64,000 nt of DNA. It comes from Meconema thalassinum (taxonomy: Eukaryota > Arthropoda > Insecta > Orthoptera > Tettigoniidae). A model generated the notes under the pieces. That model made no database searches, was not told where the DNA came from, and saw only the letters and a list, made by a program, of their open reading frames with translations. Every line of letters starts with the position of its first letter. Position 1 is the first letter of the stretch. The translations under genes and the position numbers were made by a program. Where the stretch lies: the NCBI GenBank assembly GCA_946902985.2, contig OX336389.2:279603527-279667526 (forward strand). The letters are read 5' to 3'. Shown here one piece after another: positions 22,565 to 33,764 of this stretch.

Positions 22565-23703
22565 CCTAGTTTTTTGTCCTAGAGACTTGGCATTTATTTT
22601 CATGGTAGAGGGGTAGGGACCTTTTATTTATGTCAAACAAACTTATTTGTCAACGTGTTGGTTTCCAAAATAGTAAAAATTCAAAATTTAAGGGTTTGCA
22701 AAAAATCTCAAAATATAAAAAGTTTTATTATAAAAAATAAAGGTCATAGAGACCATTGGTTTGAACTATGGCACAACATTCTATCATGTTTGGTTTTCAA
22801 ACTATCGCCTACTTTTTAAAACAAAATTTTTCAATTTTTTTTGGAAAAATATAACGAATGGTCTATAGGAAAGAGGACGTGAGCTCGAGTCCAACGACAC
22901 CTCATTTTTTAAAATCCGACCATCTGTTCGCCAATGATCACCAATGTTTGCGAGAAAGTAGGCTATCATTTTTTTCCCTCCTACACCATTGAAACTTGCT
23001 GTCCACCTAGAGGGTATACCCACCTATCATTAACGTCAAACAAACTTTTTTTTTTCCAATTCACCGTTTCCAAAAGAGTGCCAACCCAAAAAAACAAACA
23101 TTTTCAGTTTTTTTTAATACCAACACACACGATTAGTCAAGAGGACGTCCTCCCAACGCCAACAATACCTCGTTCGTTAAAATCCAACCACGCGTTCGGG
23201 AGATATCGGCCAAAGTTTATATGAAAGTAGGGGGCGACTCAGAACTCTCCAATTGACACTACTGCACAGTGTTAGTCCTAGAGACTTGTAATTTATTTTG
23301 CCGGTAGAGGGGGTCAGGGCCATTCATTTATGTCAAACAAATTTTTTTGTTAATTCTTTAGTTTCCAAAATATAAAAATTTCAAAATTGAACTTTTTTCA
23401 AAAAATGTTAAAAATTTAAACGTTTTATTATAAAAAAATAAAGGACATAGAAACAGTTCGTTTAAGCTATTGCACAACATTCTATCATGTTTGGTTTTCA
23501 AACTATCACCTACTTTCGAAAATAAAAATTTTCAAATTTTTTTTTCAAAAATATAACGAGTGGTCCATAGGAAAGATGACGTCAGCTCGAGTCCAACGAC
23601 ACCTCATTTGTCAAAATCGGACCATGCGTTCGAGAGATATTAATTATTTTAACATGTACAGTCGGGTACAAACAAAATGGGTGAATCAGAACTCTCACTG
23701 CTC
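22565..23703. repeat. Three diverged modules in the right arm (mirror)
   Basis: This is the mirror image of the modules at 18137-19275. The key phrases appear as complements near 22915-22940, 23180-23206 and 23620-23645. Independent point differences from the left arm show that both arms have been accumulating changes. Confidence 0.6.
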
Positions 23704-23710
23704 CCCTACT

Positions 23711-23815
23711 CAGTTGTATCGGCTGACAAAGTGTGTTCAGCTCCCAGACACCGTCCTTGTGACGGTCGAGGAATGATCCCTCGCAGAGTCCGTGGGTGAG
23801 ACCAAGCTGGGAGGA
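23711..23815 (+). mobile_element. SINE, right half, split by the giant palindrome
   Basis: It begins with the second CAGTTG and continues TATCGGCTGACAAAGTGTGT, TCAGCTCCCAGACACC and GACGGTCGAGGAATGATCCC. In the intact minus-strand copy at 46045-46390 these follow directly after the CAGTTG site. Confidence 0.75.
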
Positions 23816-23897
23816 TAAGTGATAAAAAAATTATCTCTGCACGCTAGAAGGAGGAGGTAGAATCTACTGGGCAATGAAAACTATTTTGAATTCACTA

Positions 23898-24818
23898 GAG
23901 GAAAGTGACCAAAGTCGGACCCGAGTCTCTAAGTCTGACCCCTGCATTATTTTGCTTGGACAGTGCTGCCGCATGATGGCACTATAATGAATGTCAAGAT
24001 ATGAAAGGTAATGTTATGTTGTGGAAGTGGCAGCACTGTACTGTGGGGAGTATCCCGTCAGTTCCACCATTACTGGTTTTCATGTGAGTTCATGTTTTTA
24101 CACGTGCTCATGGTATAGTGATTGTTTTGTATTTCGAAGAAGGTAAGTCACATTGTGTTTACAGTACTGTCTTTAGTAAGCGATACACTTGATAAATGTT
24201 GTATTTGCTTGTCGAAATACCTATTCTTTTTTTTTTTCGTAGCCCCGAAAATATCAAGTACAAGATGTCCTAAGTAGGACCCCCGCAGCTTTCCTAAGTC
24301 GGACCCCCAAAAATCCTAAGTCGGCCCCCTAATAACCCTCAGTTGGACTCCTGAAATTCATTTTTGTTTTTGTTTTTATTTAAGCCATTCAAAATAGTGT
24401 TTCATATGACCCAAAAAATATCAGTCCTTGCGTGAGAAAATGGGAAACTCTCAAAGTGGTCGGTTTCTGGATTTTATGGTCATAAAAATAAGTTATGTTC
24501 CTAACAAGACATTATATAATGTAAAAATAAAGTATTTTCACGTTCGTCATTACTTTTCTAGTGGTTTTATGTGATTTTACGTTCATTATTAAAAGGGGTC
24601 CGACATTGGCATCCTTTTTCCCAGACGTCATTTTTGTTACTTTTAATGAAAACATTTCATAGGAAAAACTGGGCTGTTATAAGTTAATCTGAACCAGATA
24701 CAATGTTATAAAACATATCAAAGAACTCATCTAGCTAAAATTCAAATTTAAAAATGATGATATTAATAACAATACAGGTAAAAAACAAAATGGGGGTCCG
24801 ATTTTGGTCACTTTCCTC
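23898..24818. mobile_element. MITE, 0.92 kb, TA-flanked, with repeated motif
   Basis: The left end reads GAGGAAAGTGACCAAAGTCG and the right end, reverse complemented, GAGGAAAGTGACCAAAATCG, continuing GACCC in both. TA flanks both sides (23896-23897, 24819-24820). The terminal phrase AAGTCGGACCC is repeated inside the element. No transposase is present. Confidence 0.75.
24269..24358 (+). repeat. Four 22-24-bp tandem units inside the MITE
   Basis: The units start CCTAAGTAGGACCCCC (24269), CCTAAGTCGGACCCCC (24293), CCTAAGTCGGCCCCC (24315) and CCTCAGTTGGACTCC (24337). They echo AAGTCGGACCC near the element's left terminus (about 23922) and the complement near its right end. Confidence 0.7.
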
Positions 24819-24937
24819 TACATTTCACTTAAGTTGTATAGCCTACCTACAAAAGTTCCACATACTGTATTTAGCATACAGGAAGCCCCCACCTTTTAAT
24901 AATTCTAAAAACATTTTGCTCCGCCCTTGGCGTAGCC

Positions 24938-25614
24938 CAGGGCCATCCAGTCATTGCGCTCCGGGAGCGCGGCCGCGCTCGGGGAGCACTGGGCAGTCAG
25001 ACTAGCGCTCTTCCCCTACCACCACTACACTGTGGTAGCGAGGAGACGGACGATGTTCGGACCACGCTGACGTACAGTCGTGCGGCCGACGGCTCTTGTG
25101 GGATTGTTGACATATTAATAGTGCTGTTTTGCCATAACAAATATACCGCATATACAAATAGAATGGTACTCCGATGTATGGAATGTGCAGGAAACGAACA
25201 CAAGTATTCAGTAAAGAATATTGTGATTTATTCCAAACTGAAATGTGAACATATTAGAGAGGAAATTTCAACAACAAATTGTGTTCTTTTTAACACATTA
25301 CATCACTGTTGCACATTGAACATTTGGCATGCCCTTTATAAGCTGTACACAAAATAAAATTTCCCATTCTGCTTTGAAGACTGCTGCTTCACCAATCCTT
25401 TTTTTTATGCTGTTCAGTCATGACCACTGCGAAACTGGTTTACTTACACGCTGTCAACAAAGCGCATTGGACTCGACTAGCGACTGATGGATTGGCTGCC
25501 CACTTCAGCGTGCTCAGCCAGCCACGCTCCTCCCACCACTTCTGAAACTACCTTCCACCAAACGCTCGGAGCACAGGCTTAGAACGCGGCCGGAGCGCTG
25601 TCTGGATGGCCCTG
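24938..25614. mobile_element. hAT-like MITE, GC-rich ends
   Basis: The left end starts CAGGGCCATCCAGTCATTGC and the right end, reverse complemented, CAGGGCCATCCAGACAGCGC. The CAG start and length suit an hAT MITE. The flanks share TAGCC (24933-24937, 25616-25620) but not a clean 8-bp duplication, so the exact ends are uncertain. Confidence 0.6.
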
Positions 25615-28600
25615 ATAGCCCAAGGGTGCGTCATATCAAAATATCTTTCAGACAAAAGTTTAAGGTAATGTATAGAGGACTATTGTCCATTTTAAACGGT
25701 TTTGATATTGCCCCAATTAAGGGAGGTATGATATTTTTTCTCTGAAAACATAATTTTTCCCACCCTTTTGGTCTATGGTTGGTGCATTCAAAACACTCTA
25801 CTGAGATAAGATTTTTGCCCTTATGCGAAGAATAATACGAACTTTGAATGGATTCGATTTTTCTCATATTAAGAAACTTATAGGGACATTCCACTTTTTC
25901 GGAAAAGGACCCTCATTTCCACCCCCTTACTCCGATTTTGCCCATTAGCGAACTCGACCGAGATTTTATAAATTAATATTATATGTATTGTGCCCAATCA
26001 GTCACGGCAGTCTGGCATCGAACTCAGGTCTCATCAGAGAAGACCAGGCACATGATTATGCCTAGAGTCGAACCATTGATCTCTGAGGGGGAACAGTTTT
26101 AGGGAACCTGAAGAGCAATGTGATAAATAATGAGATATAATAATGTAGCATGATTTCACGACCTATATGTGAATATCATAGCAATTTAAGGTAAAGAATT
26201 GCAACCAAATGCAAGAAAATATACGTTTTCAAAGCATATAAGAACGAAGGAGGCTAGTTTGGCATTTTACAAATTACACTTGGCAAGTGGGTGGTAACCC
26301 TAGGCGCCGAGCGGACTATTTACGTCTGGACCGAGAAGACAGCCCAAAATTAATGACTCGGGTATTCACCACTTGACAACGATGGAAGCTATGGTGGGAA
26401 CGACTGCACACGGAAATTAATTAATTACCGCTAAGTGGAGCAATGAGATGGTGTGAAATGTACACCCAGGTGAATATATTCATGGAGAGGTAATTTAGGA
26501 GTGATTTTTCACCTAAATTTAAGCCGATATCTCCAAATGAACGAATTACAACCTAGCCTACGCTCGAGAGGAGTGATTTGCTGACCAGGCAAGGGGGAAT
26601 TACCACGATGGCGTCCCCACGCGCTGAACTAAGGCAATTAATTGTAATTAATTGGCCGAAGCGATCGCCGGCACGCGAACGGTTATGAAACCTCCACACC
26701 TAAATAAACAAGGTGTATATGTCATTTCGGCTGAAGAGGTATTATTTCAAGATAGGAGTCGCTCTCACATGTCCAGTGGACTATTTTGTGTGAGAAACCT
26801 TTATATAGGAGGAGTAAGGCAAGCCAAGCCAGTTGTTCTCCAGTCTTCACCAGTTCATCTCCAGTCTTCAGCAGTATACACGTAACTTATACGCCGCCAG
26901 TGAGCGCGCCAAATGTTAGAGTATCGACGCTCAGCCGTTAAAAGAACAATGGAAGCAAGTCATACAGCTTCACAAGTATAATCATGAAGCGCGTCGAAGT
27001 TAATTTAATATAGATATTTATCTATTATCTGACGCAAATATAAATTCGCCACAGCGAAGGAGTAACTTATAATGTTTTGAACATGACACATACCAGGAGG
27101 TACTGTCAGTGTTGAATATGACATTATCAGCAGGATCACTACAATGATGGGAGCTTGGGGAAGCATCGCCACTTCATCTTGACAGTGAGCTGAACGATAT
27201 GGCAGGTGACGAGGACCGAACGTCCGTAAACGCTGTTAGATTTCACGAAGACCAGCGGTTGGCGTAATTGCATCGCATCTCTGAGATCAGGCGTAGGAGA
27301 AGTCCGATTTAAGGATCAACCTGTGAAATAGTGAATAAGTGTACATAAATTGTGTAATAGCGATTTAAAAGTGTTCATGTGTATAGTGATTAATATGCAT
27401 TGTGTGAAAGTGAATGAGGCCACTGATAAGAGTATGTTTATCAGGTGGAAAATATGTGAAATTAAGTGTTGTGAAAAGTATAACATGATGGCTTAAATCA
27501 AGCATCATGGTGGGTCGCAGGGTGAGCTGCTGGCACTATCCAGCGAAAAGAAAAAGTGAGTACCAATTAATTATGTTATTATAACTAAATAGTTCACCAT
27601 ATAACGATTTATCACTTTGAGACTAAGATGTCACAGTCACTTACTGAACGAGTTTTCACCACTCGTCTTGAATAAAATATGGCTTGGAAGGTGATTTGTT
27701 TAAGGCCATTCAGGCAAAAATAGTGATGGATGTAACGGTAACGTTAAATGAATGATAATAATAATAATCTGGGGTCGGCGACAGTAAAGTAATAGGCATT
27801 TTTGGCCTAAATAATGTTCAAATTGTGTCATGTCTAATATAAAGATACTGTATTTTGGTAAACAATAAGAAAGTAATGTGGAATATAGCGAGATACGAGA
27901 ATTTTTCAGTGTCAGTGAAATGTTGAATGAATATTTGATATGGTCAATCCTTAGGATTATATTTGAGGACCATTAAAGTAAAGTAAGCCAGTAAATTCAT
28001 ACCTTGTTGTTAGGATCTATTTAGAGCTTTGGCTTAAGTGTTATTACAGAAAGAGCGCGGGTGCCTTAATAATTGAGTCATCTATGTGAAATATTGTTTG
28101 AAGCCGCATATCGCGTGCAGAATTAACGTAGAATCCAGTGATTTACGTAATAAATAATTGCGGGGACCAACTAGTATAGCTTGCACGTTAGGTGAGAAGT
28201 TGGCTAAATCTACGAGTGAGTATCGCCCTTGAGCATACTGTATTATTCGCAGCGAATTGGACAGAGCCTGTCTGTTGCCATCGCTTGCATGAATTATGGC
28301 CACGATTGAGATCCGTTGAGACTCCGTGAGCATGTATATGAATGATCTACCCTGAGAGGTAAGGATCATATTCTTCGTTTAGGAAACGCAGATTTCCTTA
28401 TATATTATTCTGACAGCTGCTGGCGAAAATCTTGGATTTTCACTATGATGCGCGTCTATAGCCACAGTATTCACCATAGAACGTCAAGGCTATCACCAGA
28501 GTCATCCCCAGCCATAAATGTTAATAAGGAGCCAAGTGAGCCCAATGCACTAATTATAGGTGTTAAATAATTAAATGACTCAATTACTTAGGAGCCACAC

Positions 28601-30129
28601 CTAGCGTAACTTTACTCTACTGCAGTTGTAAACAAATCTGACCTTGACAGCAGATGAGGGAAGTGGGGGAAATAGACCACTGCTGCGGCAGCCATCTTGA
28701 CTAGCCTGCTGGAACGAATTTTATTGCCTGCTGGGGGAAGGGGAAGGTCGGTCGACCAGTCCTTTAATTGAGGGTCACAGTAGGACACTGAAGAATCTCG
28801 ATATTTCAATATGCAATTAAGATAGGAGTGTTTTGTTGATGCCAATTGAATTGAATGATGTGTTGCAACACACATACGTTATTGGATCAAAGAAATCGGA
28901 TAATATTTGGCCCAGTTATTCTCTGAAGAGGAACACTGAACCAAATAAATTGTTAGGTATCTTTTTGGAATGCATTTTGCCAGTTCACACTAAGTTATGC
29001 AGACGGGTATGTGATTTCTAAGAACATGACACGTTTGTAACGATATAAGCCCGACAAGACCCAGAAAAATCGTTGTATGGTGAAACTATAAAATATTCTA
29101 TCCATGTTTATTTTGGAAGGGATAAGGACCACTTTTCTTAAAGCGTTCATAATTGACGGAAAGAAGGAAGATGATCCACACGACACAACAAATATTTGTT
29201 AATTAATGCAGAAAATGATGAATTTATGCTAATTAAAGTAAATGCCGTAAGAAACGGAGTAATTTTGTTATTAATGTCATTTTGATGTGATATGTGACTT
29301 TTGTGTTATGATACTCCAGTTAAGTAATTATGTCACATGATGAACACTATGGAAACCCATTGAAGTCTGAAAGGTATCATTGATAGAATGCTAGGATTAG
29401 ATTTGAGTGCAGTGTAGCACTATTTTATGAAGAAAACTCACAAAATAACCCTATTTTTATTTGTGGGAATTAAATATAATTTGTCCTTTATTTGTATTTG
29501 TTGTATAGCCATGATTTTAGACCAGTAAATATTGTCTTGTAGGAATATGTTGTGTATTTCATGTAGAGTAGTTACCTGGTAGACTCAAATCCTGAGCATG
29601 TGGTCGTATGGTGGGCAGGAACGTCCCATACCTCGAAAGACCGTGAGTTAGTTGGGATACGAACACATGTTCCACATGATGACAGTTGGGTACAGTATAC
29701 ATTTCAAAGTGATTGGTGGAATATGGCGCTAGTTATCGTGCCCACAAGGAAGTGATTGAAACATTTGAACTGGTGGTGGTTTTGTGGTCTGGGGGATGTG
29801 AAACGCGAAGATAAGTAAAAATTTTCCGGAAAGTCAAAACATGGTACCCATTGCAATAGGCAGCTTTCTAATGAAATCTACCTAAATATATAAGTCATGC
29901 TATGTCATGTTGTTTGCTAACGATGGGAAGATTGGCAATCATGGATGCAGTCATAATAGACAAAAGACGATCAGCGTATGCTGCCAACCTTCACATTATA
30001 GTACAAGTGCCAGTTTTAGTGACTGATAATATGATAAACCTTAAAATGTGATTGCGATTGGTGACAGTCTATGCAACTCTGATAGAACCCAACAGCAAAA
30101 TTAATTTCTATAAACTGTTAATGTTTTTC
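25615..30129. other. Long gene-free stretch, possibly old LTR/leader DNA
   Basis: I recognise no gene in these 4.5 kb. A TATA-like TTTATATAGGAGGAG at about 26800, followed by repeated CAGTCTTCA/CCAGTTCATC phrases, looks like a retroelement promoter and transcript start. Short frames follow, one starting ATGGCAGGTGACGAGGACC at 27199 (23 codons). Without a matching second LTR I cannot support an element call. The 87- to 95-codon frames at 28.1-28.9 kb show no family resemblance. Confidence 0.35.
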
Positions 30130-30330
30130 ATTTAGGGGCTTGGATATCGTGGTAATTTTAGTGTCGTGTATTGTGTTTAATAAACTATGTTGTTTTGGTA
30201 CCTGTGGTATTGTGTGTACTTGTAATTAAGGCAGGAATTGGGAAGGGTGGTCATGGACTAAAGTTAGGAACCAATCCCGGCATTTGTCAGGAGGAGAATT
30301 GGGAAACCACTTCTTGGACAGCTAAGATAT
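30130..30330 (-). mobile_element. SINE fragment, third family
   Basis: GGGGCTTGGATATCGTGG, TGTGTACTTGTAATTAAGGC and AATCCCGGCATTTGTC match the tail of the third SINE family. The tRNA-like head is missing. Confidence 0.6.
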
Positions 30331-30514
30331 GAATGAAGTCCATCTCATTTCAGTTTTATCTTATGAGGCTGAGTGTAGCCCGTTCCAACCGACAGATCAA
30401 CATTTAAGTAGAAAGTCGAAAATAGAACCCAGGACTTCTGGATCTGGAGGCTCAATAAGTGTCCTTGACCATAGAATGTTGCATACACACACACAAACAC
30501 GGAAAAAGGTGGTC

Positions 30515-30640
30515 TCATAAGCATGGTAGCGCGCCCGCCTCGCACCCGGAGGCCCCGAGTTCGATTCCCTGCTCCGCCAGAAACTTTAGAAACTGCCACG
30601 AGGGCTGAAACTGGGTGCACTCAGTATAATTGAGTAGCTG
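30515..30640 (+). mobile_element. SINE head fragment
   Basis: AAGCATGGTAGCGCGCCCGC and the B box GAGTTCGATTCCCTGC mark a tRNA-derived head. The body reads AGGGCTGAAACTGGGTGCAC. It stops abruptly at about 30640 where a different SINE starts on the other strand. Confidence 0.6.
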
Positions 30641-30805
30641 TCTGACAGTGCCCGAAGAGGAACTTTAACGTGCCAGTATGTCTATTGACACGGCTCCCTC
30701 GCATTTGCGCACCCTCAAATGCCAATTGCCTGCGCCACGATTCAATCCTGCAACCTTGGATTCAGCAGACGAGAATGTTACCGCTGAGCCACGCAGCCAG
30801 TCGTC
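30641..30805 (-). mobile_element. SINE, second family
   Basis: It is closely similar to 3310-3509 (AACTTTAACGTGCCAGTA, CGCATTTGCGCACCCTC, CCGCTGAGCCACGCAGCC on the plus strand). The left end is truncated at the junction with the preceding SINE head. Confidence 0.65.
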
Positions 30806-30897
30806 GTCACTGATCTATGAATCAGTTTAGCCGACATTTGACCTTATGTTATCCAGTTTGCCCATCAAATTATGCCACACCCTTAAGCCACATCAAT

Positions 30898-30946
30898 CTG
30901 TTGTTGTTGTTGTTGTTGTTTGTTGTTGTTTGTTGTTGTTTGTTGT
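30898..30946. repeat. (TTG)n microsatellite
   Basis: TTGTTG units with occasional TTTG interruptions precede the SINE tail at 30950. They probably originated as its 3' tail. Confidence 0.8.
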
Positions 30947-30949
30947 TCA

Positions 30950-31285
30950 TTTATTTAGGGGCTTGGCGACATCGTGGCCATGTAGCCCCGTGTACTTGGT
31001 TGTGTGTGACATTTGTCCGATAACTTGTCTTATTGTGATTAATGTGTGTATTTGTAAGTCTAGTGAGGATTAGGAAAGAGACAGCCGTGGCCAAACGCTA
31101 GGCACCATTTCAGTATTTTTGTGGAGAAGAAGAGGTAAACCACGGAAAACCACTTCTAGGATGGCTGAGTTTGGAATCAAACGCACCCCTTCTCAGTTCT
31201 GCCTCACGTGGCAGAGCCAGAAATCGAACCCGGACCCCACGGGTGACAGTCGCAAATGCTACCCACTGCAACACGAGGTGGTCTG
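30950..31285 (-). mobile_element. tRNA-derived SINE, third family, near full length
   Basis: On the minus strand the head is CCACCTCGTGTTGCAGTGGG and a B box is GGGTTCGATTTCTGGC. The tail (left side) contains GGGGCTTGGCGACATCG and ends beside a (TTG)n tract. Confidence 0.7.
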
Positions 31286-31318
31286 TATACATTTTAGTAG
31301 TATGCCACACAGGTACTA

Positions 31319-31606
31319 ACCTACCAGGGATTTGTCACTGCTAGACGTGGAGAGGGGCTGTTATGTATACATTACGCCATCTCGCCTCGTTATGGCTGCA
31401 GCAAGCGGTTGCGGAGCAAGAGGGGAACGCATGTACAGTCATACAATGAGAACACACCACGCAGCGCACGACCCAGCATGAATCCTGCACACAAATGACA
31501 TGCGATGAGGTTTCGCTGGCGATGACTGCACATATATCGCAGGGGTGTGGCTGGACGGAGCTCATTAGTTCCGATTTCCGCCACCGGTAACAATTCGCTG
31601 GTAGGG
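31319..31606 (-). mobile_element. MITE, second copy, uninterrupted
   Basis: This is a 288-bp copy of the MITE nested at 16409-17042, in the opposite orientation. The ends are ACCTACCAGGGATTTG on the left and, reverse complemented, CCCTACCAGCGAATTGTTAC on the right. TA flanks both ends (31317-31318, 31607-31608). It serves as the empty-site reference for the SINE at 16579. Confidence 0.8.
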
Positions 31607-31608
31607 TA

Positions 31609-32068
31609 GTATAAAGCTCAAGTACTTTACTGTTTATTACTTTTCATGGGAAAATAACCTGCATGTAATGTAAATTGATGTTGTGCTGCAACTGATCCAA
31701 TCTAGCCTATTTTCTTGAAAATGAAATAGGTTTATGAGATCACTCGAGGGAGTGTGTGTGTGCCAATCTGTCATGAAAGTTGCTACAAAAGTGTTCCTTC
31801 CGTGCCCCTCAACCGCACATTATATATTGCCGCCATCTTAGCGAATGCCAAATGGTGGCCACAGTTGGGTTGCACCCAGTGAACCTACAAGATTACCTTA
31901 AGTTGAAATACTTGTCTGTGAAAGAAATATTCCATGTTCTTGTGATTTATTCTTCAGCAGGAACATTCACATGGGTGTGAGGGTCTGATACCTAGGGCTA
32001 GGATTTTTATGTACTATCATCACGCAAAATATGTACTTATTTATGTAATAATGATGATGATGAATGAT
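31609..32068. other. Gene-free stretch
   Basis: There is nothing recognisable apart from a short ATG microsatellite near 32048. Confidence 0.35.
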
Positions 32069-32069
32069 G

Positions 32070-32300
32070 ATCGTGTGGCCTCCGGAGAGGCCGAGTTCAG
32101 GTCTTTCTAGTTGACGCCCGTGAACGACCTGCGTGTCGTAATGAGGATGAAGTGATGATGAAGACGTCACATACACCGAGTCCCCGAGCCAAGGGAATTA
32201 ACCCCAGAAGAATAAAACCCCTGATGGCTCGGCCGGGAATCGAACCCGGGGCACGTCAGGCCAAAGCCTAGCGCGCTAACCATTTAGCCACAGAGCCGGA
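32070..32300 (-). mobile_element. tRNA-derived SINE, fifth family
   Basis: On the minus strand the head reads CCGGCTCTGTGGCTAAATGG and the B box GGGTTCGATTCCCGGCC, an almost canonical tRNA-like promoter. The copy sits in an ATG/ATGATG repeat on both sides, so any target duplication is masked. Confidence 0.75.
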
Positions 32301-32324
32301 CATGATGATGATGATAATTGTTGT

Positions 32325-33215
32325 TTTAAGGGGCCTAACATATAGGTTATCGGCCCCTAATGGTTTGGGTGATTGTGACGATGATGATGAAATGTATAAA
32401 CTAAAACTAACTACTAACTTATATACTAGAAGAAGAAATAGAAAACAAATGGAGAATAAGGCAAATAAAGGACAGGAGGGAAAGAAATGCCCTCAACCCT
32501 CGAAGAATGCGGAATGAGGGACTTGGAAGGAAGGAGAGCCATGAAAGGCAGATAGGAAAGTGAAAGACGAGAGGTAATGGATAAAAGGGGGAAACCGGAC
32601 CCAGCTCAGGAATTCCTCGGGGTCACCAACTCGCGAACTCACCAGCAGTGAGCCCCTGAGGGTGTAGCAATATCCAGGGTGCACCAGAAGTGGTGGGGCT
32701 ACATACGCCCTGCCTCCTTGAGGGCCTTGAGCTTAAGGCAGGAGATAACATGAAAAGAAAAAGAAGGCTGACCCCTCGCAGAAGGAGGGTATCAGAAAAG
32801 ATGGAAGGAAGCTTGTAGTTTAACGTGACCATTAATCGCGCGATCATGAGCCACGGGACCTCCTTTTAACGTGGAATCCGAACCACAGGACATGGCATTT
32901 CACTTCGAAAATCTCACATGCATTGACCGGGAATTTATTCTGTCTGCCTTGGTGAGTGGCAGACAGCTTAACCGTTGATCCACCACACCCCGCAAAAGGT
33001 GAGACAAGGGCCAATAAAGGCGGGAAAGGAAGAGACTCCCTAGGCCTCTGATACCCAAATACCGTCGGGGTCGTAAGAGAACAAGAGTTAACCAAGTGAG
33101 GTCGACAGGAAAGAAGACGGAGAGGAGTCCGGCACAAGTAAGTGGAAGCAATGCCGGCCTCAGCTGGGACCCCGTGGTCGCCAACCCACGTCCCACTAGA
33201 TGTGAGCCCCTGGGG
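32325..33215. repeat. Medium interspersed repeat, copy 2
   Basis: It is homologous to 3655-4378 from GGTTATCGGCCCCTAATG to the CCTGGGGG tract. It is about 170 bp longer because of inserted sequence between about 32800 and 32995. Confidence 0.6.
32835..32995 (-). mobile_element. SINE-like insertion inside the medium repeat
   Basis: On the minus strand GTGGATCAACGGTTAAGC and GGTTCGGATTCCACG look like A- and B-box regions. The segment is absent from the other copy of the surrounding repeat. Confidence 0.5.
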
Positions 33216-33440
33216 GGTATTTATGTATTTATGTAATAATAGGTGGAAAGTATAATATTACATTAAAAAAATGAAAATGATAATTTTTGAAGATTCCTCG
33301 TTTTATTGTTTATTATATTTTTGAAAAATAAAGTATGGTACATTAATAAATTACTTAAGGATGTCCATATTATAGAACATTTAAATAAAATGCATACGAA
33401 CTCAAGAATAAGTATTGTGAGGGGCACTTTTTGTTTGCAG

Positions 33441-33515
33441 GGTGAGAGGAAATATAGCAGCCTTTCTGAACAACTGGTTGAAAAGTTGAGTCTCAGGCAC
33501 TCACTGGACAACTGA
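33441..33515 (+). CDS. Possible terminal exon of an unknown host gene
   Basis: A good acceptor, CTTTTTGTTTGCAG, ends at 33440. It is followed in phase 0 by a frame reading GERKYSSLSEQLVEK and then LSLRHSLDN to a TGA at 33513-33515. AATAAA follows at about 33516. The arrangement of acceptor, short polar coding end, stop and polyadenylation signal fits a last exon. I do not recognise the protein, and I found no convincing upstream exon in the window. Confidence 0.25.
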   Translation, partial: GERKYSSLSEQLVEKLSLRHSLDN

Positions 33516-33764
33516 AATAAACTTACAGTAGCCGCCGAGTCTCCGGCTCTGGCAAGGTGTAATGTGAATTCCCATCCCTCATCTCCACTAATATCTTTCT
33601 TTGAATATTCTTCCCTGGCCTATTTTCAGCAGCTTATGAATTGCTTTGAAAATCCGTTTCATGTACCTGAGTATCTAGTGGGCAAGTATTGTCATACAGA
33701 CTGTTTTGAATCTATATTTTACTTGCGAAAAATTACTTTTTTCCTTACAGTAAGAGACAATCAA

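Larger units (their letters stand above)
18128..23710. mobile_element. Giant palindromic (foldback) element, 5.58 kb
   Basis: The left arm (18128-20902) and right arm (20948-23710) are reverse complements along their whole length, with only scattered mismatches and small indels. The spacer is 45 bp. The outer ends read AATAGGGGAGCAGTGAGAG on the left and, reverse complemented, AGTAGGGGAGCAGTGAGAG on the right. The element interrupts a SINE and is flanked by CAGTTG. No long open frame exists, and short frames appear as mirror pairs. A 6-bp duplication with long terminal repeats starting AG is reminiscent of Polinton/Maverick ends (established features of that group), but no Polinton gene is present and this link is only inference. 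Confidence 0.8.

Noticed and set aside
18128..23710. Two inverted copies of an ordinary LTR retrotransposon
   Set aside because: LTRs are direct, not inverted. No primer site, purine tract or pol remnant was seen, and the symmetry continues to the centre.
28082..28875. Frames of 87-95 codons as host genes
   Set aside because: They have no recognisable motif, no supporting splice signals and a composition like the surrounding non-coding DNA.
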